Of a stretch of DNA of 64,000 nucleotides, positions 50,838 through 62,161 are shown one piece after another. The DNA is from Wyeomyia smithii (lineage: Eukaryota; Arthropoda; Insecta; Diptera; Culicidae). The stretch spans positions 169,393,830 to 169,457,829 of the forward strand of contig NC_073696.1 in NCBI RefSeq assembly GCF_029784165.1, read 5' to 3'. How positions within the stretch are numbered: the stretch's first letter is position 1; every line of letters begins with the position of its first letter. The position numbers and the translations under genes are program-made. Under the pieces are notes generated by a model, which made no database searches, was not told the DNA's origin, and worked only from the letters and a program-made list of their open reading frames with translations.

Positions 50838-52209
50838 ATAGAAAAACTTGTGTTAGTTTTCTTACAAAAGACACTAGCGCTATGATTATAAAACAAATTT
50901 CTCTTTCATTTTGTCTCTGTGATAATTGAACTAAAATTTATTTATTCTTCTCTGAAGGGTCACAGGCAAAATTATTCCACTTGTGAAACGAAATTATTTT
51001 CTCCATTAAGTAGTCACGGTGATAATTTGAAGTACAAATGGTATGTTGTCTTAGAATAGTCACTAAGTCATTAAAAGGTACATTCAAATTTTTCTGATAA
51101 CTTCATGGTGACCTTCATAGGAATAGTTTCCCCTGTTAGTCACTGTGACTTCTGTGAAAGAATATTTGTCAAAAGTTTTGTTCAATAGAATTTGTGACCT
51201 TTTGAAAAAAAAACTTATATGTTATTAACATTGTCGCAGTGATTTTGGTAATCATCTCTTCTAGTTTAAATAAATATCAGAAAAAGTGAACATCGGGCTT
51301 CAATCAACAAATGTTACTTTTTAGTCACCGTGACTTTTGTAAAGAATATGTCAAATGTTGCTATGAATATGTGATCTTTTCAAAAATTTCGCGGAATTTT
51401 AGTAACTATTCTTTTTAATCAAGTAGCTTCGAAAAGATTAGTTGAAATTGATAAGGTCACATATTTCTTGAAACTAACGTTCGATTAGTCTTAAAAGAGT
51501 CCCCGTTTTAATTGATGTTTATTGAAGAATAAAGAAATGATCCATAATCGTTATTAAGAGGAATGCATCTTTTTTACGAAAGTCACCAAGAATTGGTGAC
51601 GAGCACCTAAAGTTTGTTGACTCACTAAAATGGAGGCAATGCTTGACGAAAGTAGTACATATATTATAAAATTAAACCATAATATGATTTAGGAGTTTTC
51701 CTTGATACTTTTCATATATTTTGTAACAAAATTACAACAAGAGTTATCCATTAACAGACAGACGCTTAAAAAAAACAATAAATTTCATTTTTAGTGTTTC
51801 TAAAATATTTATAATTTTACGATTACTATCTAGAACCTAATTTTTGGGAAGGCACGCGAAAATTTTAAGGGGTAGGCGACATACTTTCTCCATGAAAATG
51901 GGATTGCATTTGAAAATAGCTTTTGGCATTCATCGCAAATTCAACTTGTTCTATGTTATTGCTAATATGTACACGTTCAATCATCTCTAAATTTTATCGG
52001 CGAAATAAAAAAAATTGAATAGCAATGTTCGGGAGTTGGTCACGAACAGTATATTTTATTTTAAAAGTTTGTCACGAAAAATATTCATGAATGTGTTGAT
52101 AAAAATACGACTCGCGATGACAACTTAAAACAAAATTAGAAACGTTTCTGGTTTCTCCTATAAATATCACACAGTTGAAAACATGTAAATGCAGAAATTG
52201 TATAAGGCT
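50838..52209. other. Unassigned DNA with GTCAC/GTGAC palindromes
   Basis: No gene. Diverged direct repeats of about 80 bp at 51135 and 51320 each start with the palindrome AGTCAC(T/C)GTGACT (51138-51150, 51323-51335) followed by TTTGT(G)AAAG. Confidence 0.45.
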
Positions 52210-52213
52210 CTAA

Positions 52214-53542
52214 CTGCCCATAATTCAAAAATTGGCTAATATGCCATAGGCATCAAATCGAGAAAAACACATTTTAAAGTTTTTTGTCGGTGCAACATAT
52301 TTTGACTGTCCTTGACAATTTTTTTTATTGAGTATATCACCCTTCACATATGCTGGAACCTTGCCGTTGAGTTGAAGTTGAGACATCTGCAGGAAAATTC
52401 CATTAGCCACGTATTTTTAATGCAGAAGACGTTTTTTTTCAATTATTAACGAAAGGTCAGTTGACAAACCGGTGTGCAATTTGGCTAATATCCATACGAT
52501 GTGAATTATATCGTGCTTTCTTTACGCTGAATTCTATAATACCTTTGCGTGACTTCCTTTTAACAAAAAATAAGTCCCTCTTATCAATAAAACTGGCCAG
52601 AAGGACGCACGACGAAACTTCTCCAGGGAATTATAATTGGCGATATTTGGCAGGAGGAAGGAGGCTCGGTATAGAAGAACAGTCAGCGTGTAAAACGAGG
52701 GGAAGTACATTACACACAAGCACTGATCAAAAAAAATAATAAGCATGCCACTTCTCAATAACGGTATTGCTAAAAATAGAAGTGCGGGATACAGCAGACA
52801 CCCGGGCATATCTCACAATAGATCAACGATTCTGGTCGCAGTGAGGAAGTCCATACAGGAAAAAAAATATCGTGCTCGTTGGTGATGAAAATGGTTTTAA
52901 ATTTAATAAAACAACACGGAAGCACAAGTGAGAACGAAAAGGACGACGAGACAATTGTTTCGTACAACAATATAACAACATAACGAAAATATTATTATTC
53001 ATGATAATCTCATAATCCATTTTCCTATGTTTTCTCATCAAATCCAAAATGAAATCTGATTCTTCTGTTTGATATTACTTCTAATCGAAGAGCATTCACC
53101 ATTTTTCAGAATGCAAAGATTTATGACAGAAGGAAACAGTCACGCGTTATGATCTTTGGGTTTCGCAGCACTACGAAGAAATTTTTGTGGCATCAAATAT
53201 TCTCAGTAAAAATGTCAAATTTGATGGAGGGCCTTACGATCGCTTACCTGTCGCCAGTAATCACCAGGCTACAACACACTTCCGAAAGTTAGACGATGCA
53301 AAGCACAGTAATAATACACTGGATCGTGAACATGCCACAGATAGAAACATATTGGATATTAGCCAACTTCTCAATTATTTTGAATATTAGCCAAAATTGT
53401 TTTGCATTTGCTGCCATCCCAAATGCATTTTTTGGCAATCGGCTTCCGTAGGGACCTTGTTTACGGTGTTTACCGTCACGAGAAACTGTTTACTCGATTT
53501 TGGTAAAAATGGCATATTAGCCAATTTCTGAATTATGGGCAG
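52214..53542. mobile_element. 1.3-kb TIR element, CTAA TSD
   Basis: 34-bp inverted ends starting CTGCCCATAATTCA and containing TTGGCTAATATGCC, with one mismatch. Both flanks are CTAA (52210-52213, 53543-53546). Secondary TTGGCTAATATCC motifs lie inside at about 52481 and, inverted, at about 53350. Internal frames (for example 52461-52739) have no domain. A 4-bp TSD could suggest Sola-type elements, untested. Confidence 0.75.
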
Positions 53543-53639
53543 CTAAGCCCCGCCATTTCGACGCTTTTTCAGCATTCCTGACCATTTACAGAACATATTC
53601 CTAATACGAATATTAATCTTCTCTTAAAGGTCACCAAAA

Positions 53640-53950
53640 TGTCATTTGTGCGGACTGGGTGTACATTTAATTTATGAAACTTCACTTTGGTTCATTAAAT
53701 CTTAATGTCATGATTTATCGATCACGAAACTGAAAATATTATTCATGTGATCTAGCGTTCCACGAATGAAATTAGACATTATATTTGAATTCGTATTTTG
53801 GTTTATGAAGTCAGTAATTTATTTCATGAAACTACAATAAAAATTCATTAAACTTAGGATAAAGTTCATAAACTTTGAATTGGATTCATCACTCTGATAA
53901 GTTGGAATTTGATTCATGATTATGAATTATAGAAATTATAATTTTTTAAC
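53640..53950. repeat. Internal relic of the CATGA satellite
   Basis: Repeated TTTATGAAA, CATGATTTATCGATCACGAA and CACGAATGAAATT phrases resemble the left subterminal satellite at 47385-48270, but are too diverged to count units. Confidence 0.5.
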
Positions 53951-54108
53951 TTAAAACTAAAAATTGTAAAAGATCAGATTTTTTTCACGGTCTTAGATGC
54001 CAAACCGTTACGGGTTTGAGGATTTGCGTTTGTAGTAACAAGTTCGACAGTCAGTATTATTTATAATTTGCACGGCAAAGCGAAGTAAAACATAAATTAA
54101 TAAGTTTT

Positions 54109-54154
54109 CTTTGGCAGCTTTTCTGCAGCAGTATTATGCAAAAACCTGCCAAAG
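54109..54154. ncRNA. Stem-loop 1 (possible structured element)
   Basis: Stem CTTTGGCAG (54109-54117) pairs exactly with CTGCCAAAG (54146-54154). The 28-nt loop contains TTTTCTGCAGCA. Homologous to the stem-loop at 56292-56356. Transcription is not shown. Confidence 0.4.
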
Positions 54155-54412
54155 ACGTTCGATACCCTAATCAATTTATAATAACAATTCAACAATTTTT
54201 GATCGTTTTTCCTAACGGATTTTATTTTTTCTGAAAAAAGTACTGTAAATCTTTATCGATGACATTAGAGAACACAAAATGTTTCTCATCTATTTTTTTA
54301 AATGTCGTTTGCATAGCATTGCATTTGCACTTTGCATAGATGTTCTTATGGGCTGAAGATGTCATTTTGTGCTATTATTATATTTTGTTTTTGGTAACGA
54401 ATAATTTGGCGG

Positions 54413-54683
54413 CATCCATAAATTACGTAATACCTATAGGAGGGAGGGGGGATATATTTTTTGGCATTACAATTTGTTATATAGAGGAGGGGGAGGTAAG
54501 ATCAGCGTTACGAAACAAAAAATCCATGGGGAGACTTTCCAAATATGAGCATTTTTATTTGGCATATTCTTCTACATCGTTACGTAATTTTTATGGGGGG
54601 TAGGTTTTGGTGTTACTTTTCGTTACATATGGGAGGGTGGGGGTCCAAAAATTGGGTTTTTAGTGTTACGTAATTTATGGATG
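54413..54683. mobile_element. CATCCATAAATTACG MITE
   Basis: Inverted ends CATCCATAAATTACGTAA (54413-54430 and 54666-54683, perfect 18 bp) enclose G-rich runs (GGAGGGAGGGGGG). A clean TSD was not found. Confidence 0.75.
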
Positions 54684-54689
54684 TTGCTA

Positions 54690-56290
54690 AGGCAATCGAC
54701 GAGACAGGTGCGGTCAGCTGATTTCAGTTAGTTTTAAACTTTTGACAGCCTTAGGTATGTTCGAACGGTCGCAACTTGGATGCAACCCGGATCGAAAAGC
54801 ACGAAAAACAAACGATCGGTTGCTCCAGTATGGTTAGTGACAATCCTTTACCTAATAATAAAATATCACTTTAGATTTTTTTTCCGGCATTAAAAGATTT
54901 TGTGTTTGGTTGTGTTTTGGTTTTGCAACTTGAAAAAACAATTACAAACGTAAAAGCAGTGAAACGTCACCCGTGGATTGCCTTATGGATGGTTAAAAAA
55001 TATTTTTAGAAACAGAACGGTTTGTTTAATCGGTGTGACTTCTTCAGAAAAGCTGCAGATAACAGTTTTATCTTACCGATAAAAGTATACACAAAAAAAA
55101 AATTATTTTGCAACACAAAACAAGGAAAACAACTTGTTTTAATGTTTTTTTTTTACTACAAATGGTTTATGGTTGTATGCTCCAGTGTTGCTAAACTCGC
55201 TCTAAACAAGCATGCGATACTCCAAGTAGTGTTCTCACCGCTACCGAAATCACACACACAATGGAGTACCTCCACCATTCGAACTGTCTCTCGTTCTTTC
55301 ACACTTCCTTCATTTCACACCACCGAGTGTTGACGCTTGCGAGTTTTCTTCGCTCCCGAAATCATGGACACACACTCCTACTTACGGTCTTATTCGCGTG
55401 CACTCCCCTACTTGCGAGCACGACCAGCCAAAAATTATTGTTTCAAGACGCATCGGAATGGCGTGGCATGATGCAGCGGATCGATTATAGTTAGGTTAAC
55501 TGTGTAAATATAGTAAAAGCTGTCCCTATCAGATGCTTAAATGTTTATAAGTTGTCGTCAAAATGTCGCCTCAAATTCTCTCAGAAAGCAATATGTTGAA
55601 CATCATGGACATCCTGAATAGTAGAACTAATGTTTGACGTTGATGGTTGCTCTAAACTGGGCTCCTTCGCATTATTGTGGAAAACATCAACAGGGTCTAC
55701 TTATAAAAAAGTTGGTCACTCAGTTATTTGTTCCTTGGTGCACATCTAAATTTCGAACTCGTACTGAGACATGAAGATTATATCGAATTTACAATCGTCT
55801 ATAGCAAGACACACCAACATTTTGATTAAGGTGTAATGTATGAACGATAAAATTTTAACTCTTCAATTGACTATTTAGTTCATCCTTAAAAGGACAATTA
55901 GTTTTTTAATTCAATTTAGGATATGATGCTGATCCCATCTCTGTGCTATTCCTGACATCAAAAGCTGTTTTCGGACTAAAAATTTGACGACAGACAGATT
56001 TTGATTGCCAACACCCCCGTTTGTGTGTTGCCAAAATACGGCAGTTTTTCACTGGAGGAATTGTCGCTACCGCACATAAGCAGCTTTTTACTAGAAAAGA
56101 TAATACCGTTACACTTACCGCTGACGCTGCTACTACTACCGCTACTGGTACTCGCTATCACTGCTGCCCGCTGCTACATAGTTAGCACCCATCCTTCGCT
56201 AGTAAACTGATTGCTTTTTCAAGACTTTCTAATAAATTTTGTTTTATTTCTTGTTATTTTAACACTTTTCAATAATAAGTTTCAATAGTA
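54690..56290. other. Unassigned interior of the 10-kb element
   Basis: No recognisable gene. Frames at 55022-55494 and 56001-56210 have no domain. Composition is slightly less AT-rich at 55180-55480, with CACACACAC bits. Confidence 0.35.
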
Positions 56291-56291
56291 G

Positions 56292-56356
56292 GGTAGCGAA
56301 AGGCTTCGGCAGGTTTTCTGCAGCAATCTTAACCACTGCCGAAGCCGTTCACTACC
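56292..56356. ncRNA. Stem-loop 2 (possible structured element)
   Basis: GGCTTCGGCAG (56302-56312) pairs exactly with CTGCCGAAGCC (56336-56346). The outer part GGTAGCGAA/TTCACTACC extends the stem to about 21 pairs with two mismatches. The loop contains TTTTCTGCAGCA as in stem-loop 1. Confidence 0.42.
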
Positions 56357-56763
56357 AACAATAGTTCAAATAATCAAATTACTATTGTTTATATTTGGGG
56401 GCTCATGCGTGGATAATTTTCAATTGATTGCTACAAAAACGACGGGAATGCGTTGGAAACTAAGCGGCTTATAAGCATTAAAAACACCAATTTTGTCCCC
56501 TTTTCCGTTTTTATATTTTCATTATCACCCCAATGTAGCCGATCTTCCTGAGAAATGTAGTTCATCGTAAAAAAAACAAGTCTTTATTATGCTCAACTTC
56601 AATGATGTGTCAAGATAGTTTACAGTTCCAAATTTCCGCTAGCGAAATTTGTCAGGAAACCTGGTTGGAGAACACACAGGTATTTCACCAATCTGCAGTT
56701 TACAGTTCATGCGAAGCGAATACAACCACCACCTAACTGATTGGGGAGCGGGGGTATGATAGA

Positions 56764-57200
56764 TGCAACCGAAAGATCATTCAAATCGATCGAGTTACTG
56801 CCGCGGCTTGCAGAATTACGTACACACACAGCTGTTTAAATTGAACAGCATTCGTTGGCACAGCCGGCACATTATTTAGTTTTTCGGCAAAATAGGCACG
56901 AATTCTTCTACCGTATAATTTATCTTAACAGGCGGGACAAATAAGCAATACCTTCCCGTGTGCGAACAAATCCTTGTGGGCACGACCGTTAATTTCACAA
57001 CATTGCTAGCCGATGTGACAAAAGGCATCGCAGAACCCGCGGGGTACTGGTTTCAAATCATTAATAGGCAGATGACACTCGCCGCACAGCTTCTTATCCA
57101 TCAATTCTAGCAGCAATCGTATGTTCTCTGCCACAGTTGTTTCAGTTTCAAACGCACTTGATAATACTGTGTTGAGTAAAATTATGCAACCGGACACTCG
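56764..57200 (-). pseudogene. Decayed zinc-cluster protein fragment
   Basis: The minus frame from GTG at 57197 to a TGA near 56764 runs about 145 codons with two in-frame stops (near 57006 and 56930). It keeps an ordered cysteine/histidine set: LCGECHLPINDL, QCCEINGRAHKDL and LLICPAC. Spacing suggests a treble-clef or similar zinc fold, but I cannot name the family. Because it lies within the 10-kb TIR element near its right end, it may be a relic of that element's own protein or of captured host sequence. It could also be chance. Confidence 0.35.
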
Positions 57201-57329
57201 TCTTATGTTTTATCAACACGTTCACTCGCGAAAACCTTGTTTTGCACATGAAATACGCTAGTCCACCTACGGTATTAATCACGGTTTCTAAACTTGCAAT
57301 TACTGAATATACCGGCGCACAGTTTGACA

Positions 57330-57600
57330 GATATGTGTTACGTTTTTAGCAGTCATGAGTCGTATTTATAAAAACGCTCTGAGTAACTCATGATATTCAG
57401 AGTCCAACCCATGGTATCATGAGTCATAACTCATGATTCTATGAGTCCATGCGACAGCGATGTGTTACGCTTATAATAGCCATGAGTCACATTCTTGAAA
57501 ACGCTTTTCATAGCTCATGATATTCGGGGTTGACATCATGATATCATGAGTCATAGGTCATGATTCTGTCGGAAAACAACATTCATGATTTCATGACCTG
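57330..57600. repeat. Right subterminal satellite, two ~127-bp units
   Basis: ATGTGTTACG at about 57335 recurs at about 57462. Each unit contains AGCCATGAGTC-, CTCATGATATTC- and TCATGAGTCATA-like phrases. Together with the left satellite it gives both ends of the 10-kb element CATGA-rich subterminal DNA. Confidence 0.75.
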
Positions 57601-57639
57601 AAAGGTCATGAAAACGGGAAAATATTTTTACCCGTGCAT

Positions 57640-57780
57640 ATTTTTTATTTTTTTATTGATTAATTTAATCTTTTTTAACCTAATTTCTGCAGGCAATGAA
57701 TCCTGGGAAGAAATAAGGTTATATTGACGAGTGACATAATTTTCAACTGAACTCACCAAATTCCGAATTTAAATTTTATA
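57640..57780 (-). pseudogene. Jockey-like ORF2 linker fragment
   Basis: Minus-strand translation NLVSSVENYVTRQYNLISSQ and then AEIRLKKI to KIKNM aligns with element 1 (NVVSPIENEVNQKYDQITTQ ... FKNM). It ends at the Met before motif 0, exactly where the 10-kb element begins. Confidence 0.78.
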
Positions 57781-57902
57781 GAATTTAAATTGCAAAAAAG
57801 AAGGATTTCCCATGCAAATCTTCATAAAAAATTTAATTGCCAAGCGCCAAGCGGAGACAAAACTATTCTACTCGATAAATTTAGGATTGTTGGCCCCACA
57901 AA

Positions 57903-58117
57903 GGAAAGCAAAGCCTTGGTGCTACATTCTGATTCGGAACTCGACCTTCTGTTATATATTCTGTTATATTTTCGCAGCCAACTATTTAGTATACAGGGCA
58001 ATTGCGGGGCTAGCGCTACGATCCTACTGACACTAATAGTCTTTCCCGAGCCGAGACTCCAATTCACGATGACTGGCTTGTTAGGACAGCGTCGTAACTC
58101 GAGACCGTATGAGGCCC
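57903..58117 (-). mobile_element. tRNA-derived SINE (Gecko-like), copy 2
   Basis: Aligns with 44770-44990 along the full length (GGTCTCGAGTTACGACGCTG, AGTGTCAGTAGGATCGTAGC, GCACCAAGGCTTTGC). The B-box region is mutated (GAATTGGAGTCTC), so this copy is probably transcriptionally dead. Confidence 0.72.
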
Positions 58118-58127
58118 CACATAGAAC

Positions 58128-59080
58128 AAAAACCTAAATTAATCCACCTAGCGGTGAGACCCAGCCTTTCTCATTCGAACTTATTCTTTGTTAAAATAGA
58201 TTTACACCAACACCTAAAACATACACTTTCATACTTTCTGCTGGATTTGTTATTCATTCTAAACAACAAATTTCTGGTAGCCGACAGCACAACTATACCG
58301 AACATTTAAAATATAACATTCACACACATATGAACATATATTAACACATATACATGCAAATAACATAAAGAATTTATTTCAAATATATGATGCGATTTTG
58401 TTTTTGTTTTTGAACGTGGTATAGCCGATTTGTACTCATATACTGTGAATAAATATTTAGATTGTTTATGTCAACTTTAGTCAGTAGATTTCAAATAATT
58501 TATAATTAAATGTTGTTCCTTATACATTAATTTGAATGATCTCATCAGTGAAAATAAAATTCTTTAACGCAGTTGATATTACTGATCGTTTCTGAGGGGC
58601 ATCCAATGAATGGGCAAGTACCAATCAATATGGGTTTTTGAAACCTGGATTATACCCAGTGGCCAGAATCCGACTTCAAACCCCATTTTTAAACCAGATG
58701 ACCACTTCTGGTTGCCTGATAATCAAAAAATCATAAAATTCATCAGAAAATTGCGAACTGCCTAATCTGGGTATTTCGATGGCAAAGATGGCGACAGTTT
58801 CCCATCAACAGCCTAAAGTGACAAATATCATCCAATACGATTTGGGGTAGCGGTATGATACTCGAAGGCCAGAAATCATCTTCAAACGCCATTTTAAATT
58901 ACTAAACAGTAGCTTCTGGTTTCTGGAAACCAGTTTAAAGGGACAAACATTACCCAATGTGAGTTTTTTAGTACCCGGGATGATGCTCAGAGGCCAGGAA
59001 TTAACTCCATACTTCATTTTGAAATCCGAATTGGCGACTTCCGGTTTCTGGAAAACATCCTTCAATTGCCAAATGAGCAA
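58128..59080. mobile_element. Relic arm of the giant-palindrome family
   Basis: 58128-58205 matches the terminal sequence of the 8629-14749 palindrome (CCTAAATTAATCCACCTAGC, GACCCAGCCTTTCTCATTC). 58600-59075 contains the ~135-bp units (CTTCCGGTTTCTGG, GATGATGCTCAGAGGCCAG). The part between is unassigned. Copy 2 of the DNA transposon is inserted at its right edge. Confidence 0.7.
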
Positions 59081-59780
59081 GATCGCGCCAAATGACCTAT
59101 GGTCGAATATCGACCATTTTTGATTTGAATGAAACTTTGCACACGTATTTGGCTTAGCAAACTGAGCATTTTTCACAGATGGAGAGATTTTTTATACCCA
59201 TGAGTTACATTCTAAAAGGGCGTATGCCTTTTGGCATAGGTTTTATTCGAAGCATTGTAGCTCAGAAACCGTTGGTTGTATAGGAAAACTGTCTAAGAAT
59301 AAGTTGTAGGGAATTGAAAATGCACCATAAAAAAAATATACACTGTACAAAAATTTAAAAATAAACAATAAATTTCAATTGAAAAAAAGAGTTGATTTTT
59401 TTATTTTTTTTAAAGAAACTTGACGTTAATACGCAACTTTTAAAAATAAGTCCAGGATGGAGAAATAAAAAATATTTTTTTTATGGTAGAATATTTTTTT
59501 TTTTAAATTATAATTTAAACATTTTTCAAAATATTTGTATTCTGATGATTTTAAAAGATGCAGAGAGTCATTTTGAATCAAAAAGCTCTTGGTAGTAAAC
59601 ATTCTAAAGGCATCGGTTTTCGAGTTATTTTTAATTTAAGCACGAAAAATAATTAATATTTCGGAAAATACACGTTTTTCCTAATTTGTCCATGGTTCTC
59701 CAGCAAAAACCATACGTTCATTGGAATGCTTGATCAAAAATATACAATTCATTCTTTGACGACAAAACGATTGGATAAAT
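59081..59780. repeat. Left TIR of copy 2
   Basis: About 0.7 kb, matching 18390-19070 in inverted orientation; the best-preserved arm of the family. The inner limit is near CAAAACGATTGGATAAATAA. Confidence 0.82.
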
Positions 59781-59942
59781 AACTCAAGCGCTAAACCTTA
59801 GCCTACCTACACGTTCCCCCTTGCCGAATGTTTTATAAAAAAATATGTTTGTCGTGCAACACTACCTAATTGTTTACTAATAATAACTGTTTGTAAAGTA
59901 CGCAACCAATAATTACTGGGTTACTTATAATATCTGTTTTCG

Positions 59943-59970
59943 TATATAAATACGATTGCACTACTTCAGA
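59943..59970 (+). promoter_or_regulatory. Putative TATA and initiator of the transposon gene
   Basis: TATATAAAT at 59943-59951 is followed about 25 bp later by TTCAGAT (59965-59971), an initiator-like motif, and the ATG lies 33 bp beyond at 60001. In copy 1 the same position reads TCTATAAACACG. Inferred from spacing only. Confidence 0.45.
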
Positions 59971-60465
59971 TGTGTTAGTAACAGTTTGCATTTTGTGAAG
60001 ATGAATAAAGTGAAAATGGAATACACCAAGCCCAAATGCTGTAAACCCTTTCCTGATCATCGGTGCTTAACAAAGCTTACGCAAATTAAACGAAATGATA
60101 GTCAAGCCACCATTCATCCCTTCGTTGTTTACTATTCAGAATCTGGAACACTTAAGAATATCAGCTTCATCATAATATCGGAAGTACTCCATCATGATAC
60201 TGTTGCGGTTCAGGTGTTCATTGCCAAATTAATGAGTATTTTGAAAACAACAATAGAGTTGAAAAAAGCGATATTAATGTCTGATGGAGCTGCCTCACAA
60301 TATAAAAATAGAAAAAACTTTGCAAGTCTTTGCAAGTTCAAAACAAAATATAACGTCGATGCAGAGTGGCATTTTTTTGCGACTTCTCATGTAAAAGGCC
60401 CATGCGATGCAATTGGTGGCATATTAAAACGAATGGCAGGAAATGCAAGTTTAGCTAAAGAACAT

Positions 60466-62161
60466 GATGATGATGATGATGATGATGGTCCCACCTCTTA
60501 CCCCTACAAAGGTCGATTTATCTACAAGATAATTATTATAAAACAACTAAACCAGATAAGCAAACAAAACGAACTGGTTTTCATCACAGATATAAATTTC
60601 TTCACAATTGATCCAATGCTTTGCGGCGATTCAAATAGAGAAAATATTCGTCAAAAATCAAGTAATTCATCTACAAAGCGTTGTCGGTATCAATTTATTT
60701 GAAACTGTCAGCCAAAAGACATTAATTGCATCTGAGTTAAGCCAACATCCAGTGTAATCATCCACAAAGTCGATACAATCCCGACGAGGCCATTCCTGCC
60801 GTGATCAGCAAGCAAAGCACAAGTCCAGCTGCCAACTTCGATGTGATTTATAAGAGAGCCCCCACCTAGGGAAGTCGAGAATATTTCCAACTCGAAAATA
60901 TCCTAGACCGGCTAGGAAACCAATGTCCAATAACAACCAGCAGAACTAAAATCGTTCCGATTACTCTGACGAGTATCTTGATAATGTCAAAATAAAATAA
61001 TATAGGTATTCTCCATTTCAAATGATTAAATTTCTAAATTCAGTCCTTCATATCTGATCATCGCGCGCGATTTTCAAACCTTCGTAGACTACTCTTTTTA
61101 TTTAATACTACATCAATAATTACAAAATCCATCATCACCCTCGTGACGAACATAATAGTTTTTCAGTGCTACCATATTCCTTTAAATAGCTATATAAGCA
61201 GAGTCCACAGAGATCATCCGTTACAAGAACTTCGTCAATTACAGTTTAGCTAAATTTAAAAAAAAAAAATAACTGCTTAAAATTCAGCTTTGACGTGTGA
61301 AATGCATAGTCTCTTGAATTCTGATAGCGTCGCCGTACGTCTGATGTGTCTAGGCATCGAATTGTATACATTTATTCCTTTAAAGAACAATGAATTTTGT
61401 GAAGCACTAGTTAAAAAATGTGGTGTTCTAATTTCTCCCGCATTTCTTGTGTTATATCTATGGATGTCACTTCCTCTAACAATTCGATCACACAAATATC
61501 GGGGCAGCAATCCATTAGCTACTTTAAAAATGAACACCATTGTCAGAAAAACAATTCGTTGCTTCACCGATAGCCATTGCAAAGCGTCAAGCATCAAGGA
61601 CGAGGAAGTGTATCTATTGCATCTCAAAATCAACCACATTATTTTATTTTGCAAACGCTGCAATCTCGATATTTGTGTTTCATTTGCCAAAAATAAAATG
61701 GAAGTGCAAAAGTCTAAATGAGGAGAGATGATTGATTTATAGAGCTGAATTTTGCTGAAAGTATTCAACTCCTTTTTCAAACGACAGAGGATTCCATATT
61801 TCTTGGCAATTTTCTTGATGACATTATCAATGTGAACATTGAACTTTAGCTTGTCATCAATAATCACACCAAGATATTTGATCTCACTCACGCGATCGAT
61901 TGTCTCACCATCAATTTCAACTGAGACATTTTCATTTACACGGTTTCGCGAAATAATCATGAATTTTGTTTTGTTGGTATTCAATTTTAGCTGTTTGAAT
62001 TTCAACCATCCGCTCAGCGATCGCAAATCTTTGTTTAAATGCAATATGGCTTCTTCGAGATTTTTAGCTGCAATGAACAATACTGTGTCATCAGCAAAAA
62101 GATTTATGTCACAAAAACGCAAGACTCTTCTCATATCATTAATGTACATAATAAACAAAAT
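60466..62161 (-). mobile_element. CR1/L2-group retrotransposon, 5'-truncated (copy B)
   Basis: 1.7-kb insertion in the transposase-like gene, flanked by GAACAT at 60460-60465 and 62162-62167. On the minus strand it begins in RT motif B/C, ends coding at 61277, and has an ~810-bp 3' UTR ending in (ATC)7 (60466-60486). Microsatellite 3' tails are usual in CR1/L2-type elements. The 3' UTR matches copy A at 4394-5060. Confidence 0.85.
61277..62161 (-). pseudogene. RT C-terminal part, CR1/L2 group
   Basis: Open from the 5' truncation at 62161 to a stop at 61277. It contains FIMYINDM, the catalytic FADDTVLF, GWLKFKQLKLNTNKTK, IKYLGVIIDDKLKF, the thumb region (LYKSIISPHLDFCTSI) and the tail SDIHRYNTRNAGEIRTPHF. 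No frameshift or stop is visible over about 295 codons, so this insertion is young relative to most of the window. Fingers, endonuclease and ORF1 are absent. Confidence 0.85.

Larger units (their letters stand above)
47353..57636. mobile_element. 10,284-bp TIR element of unknown superfamily
   Basis: Left end CACGGGTAGAAATA and right end (inverted) CACGGGTAAAAATA are followed on both sides by TCATGA-rich subterminal DNA. It cuts the Jockey-like frame at the Met codon before motif 0: host bases ATG and TG-AAA flank it, giving a 2-bp CA/TG duplication. A CAC terminus with a 2-3-bp TSD recalls CACTA/EnSpm elements (inference). Inside are subterminal satellites, a 2.4-kb insert, several MITEs, two related stem-loops and one decayed zinc-cluster frame. 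No intact transposase is visible, so it is probably a dead or non-autonomous giant. Confidence 0.75.
45256..57800 (-). mobile_element. Juan/Jockey-like element 2, split by a 10.3-kb TIR element
   Basis: Minus-strand segments 57800-57637 and 47352-45256 are contiguous once 47353-57636 is removed: the linker before RT motif 0 lies at 57780-57640 and motif 0 resumes at 47352. Two MITEs (45589-45913, 46423-46748) split it further. Protein and UTR resemble element 1, so the two belong to one family. Heavily decayed, hence older than element 1. Confidence 0.82.
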
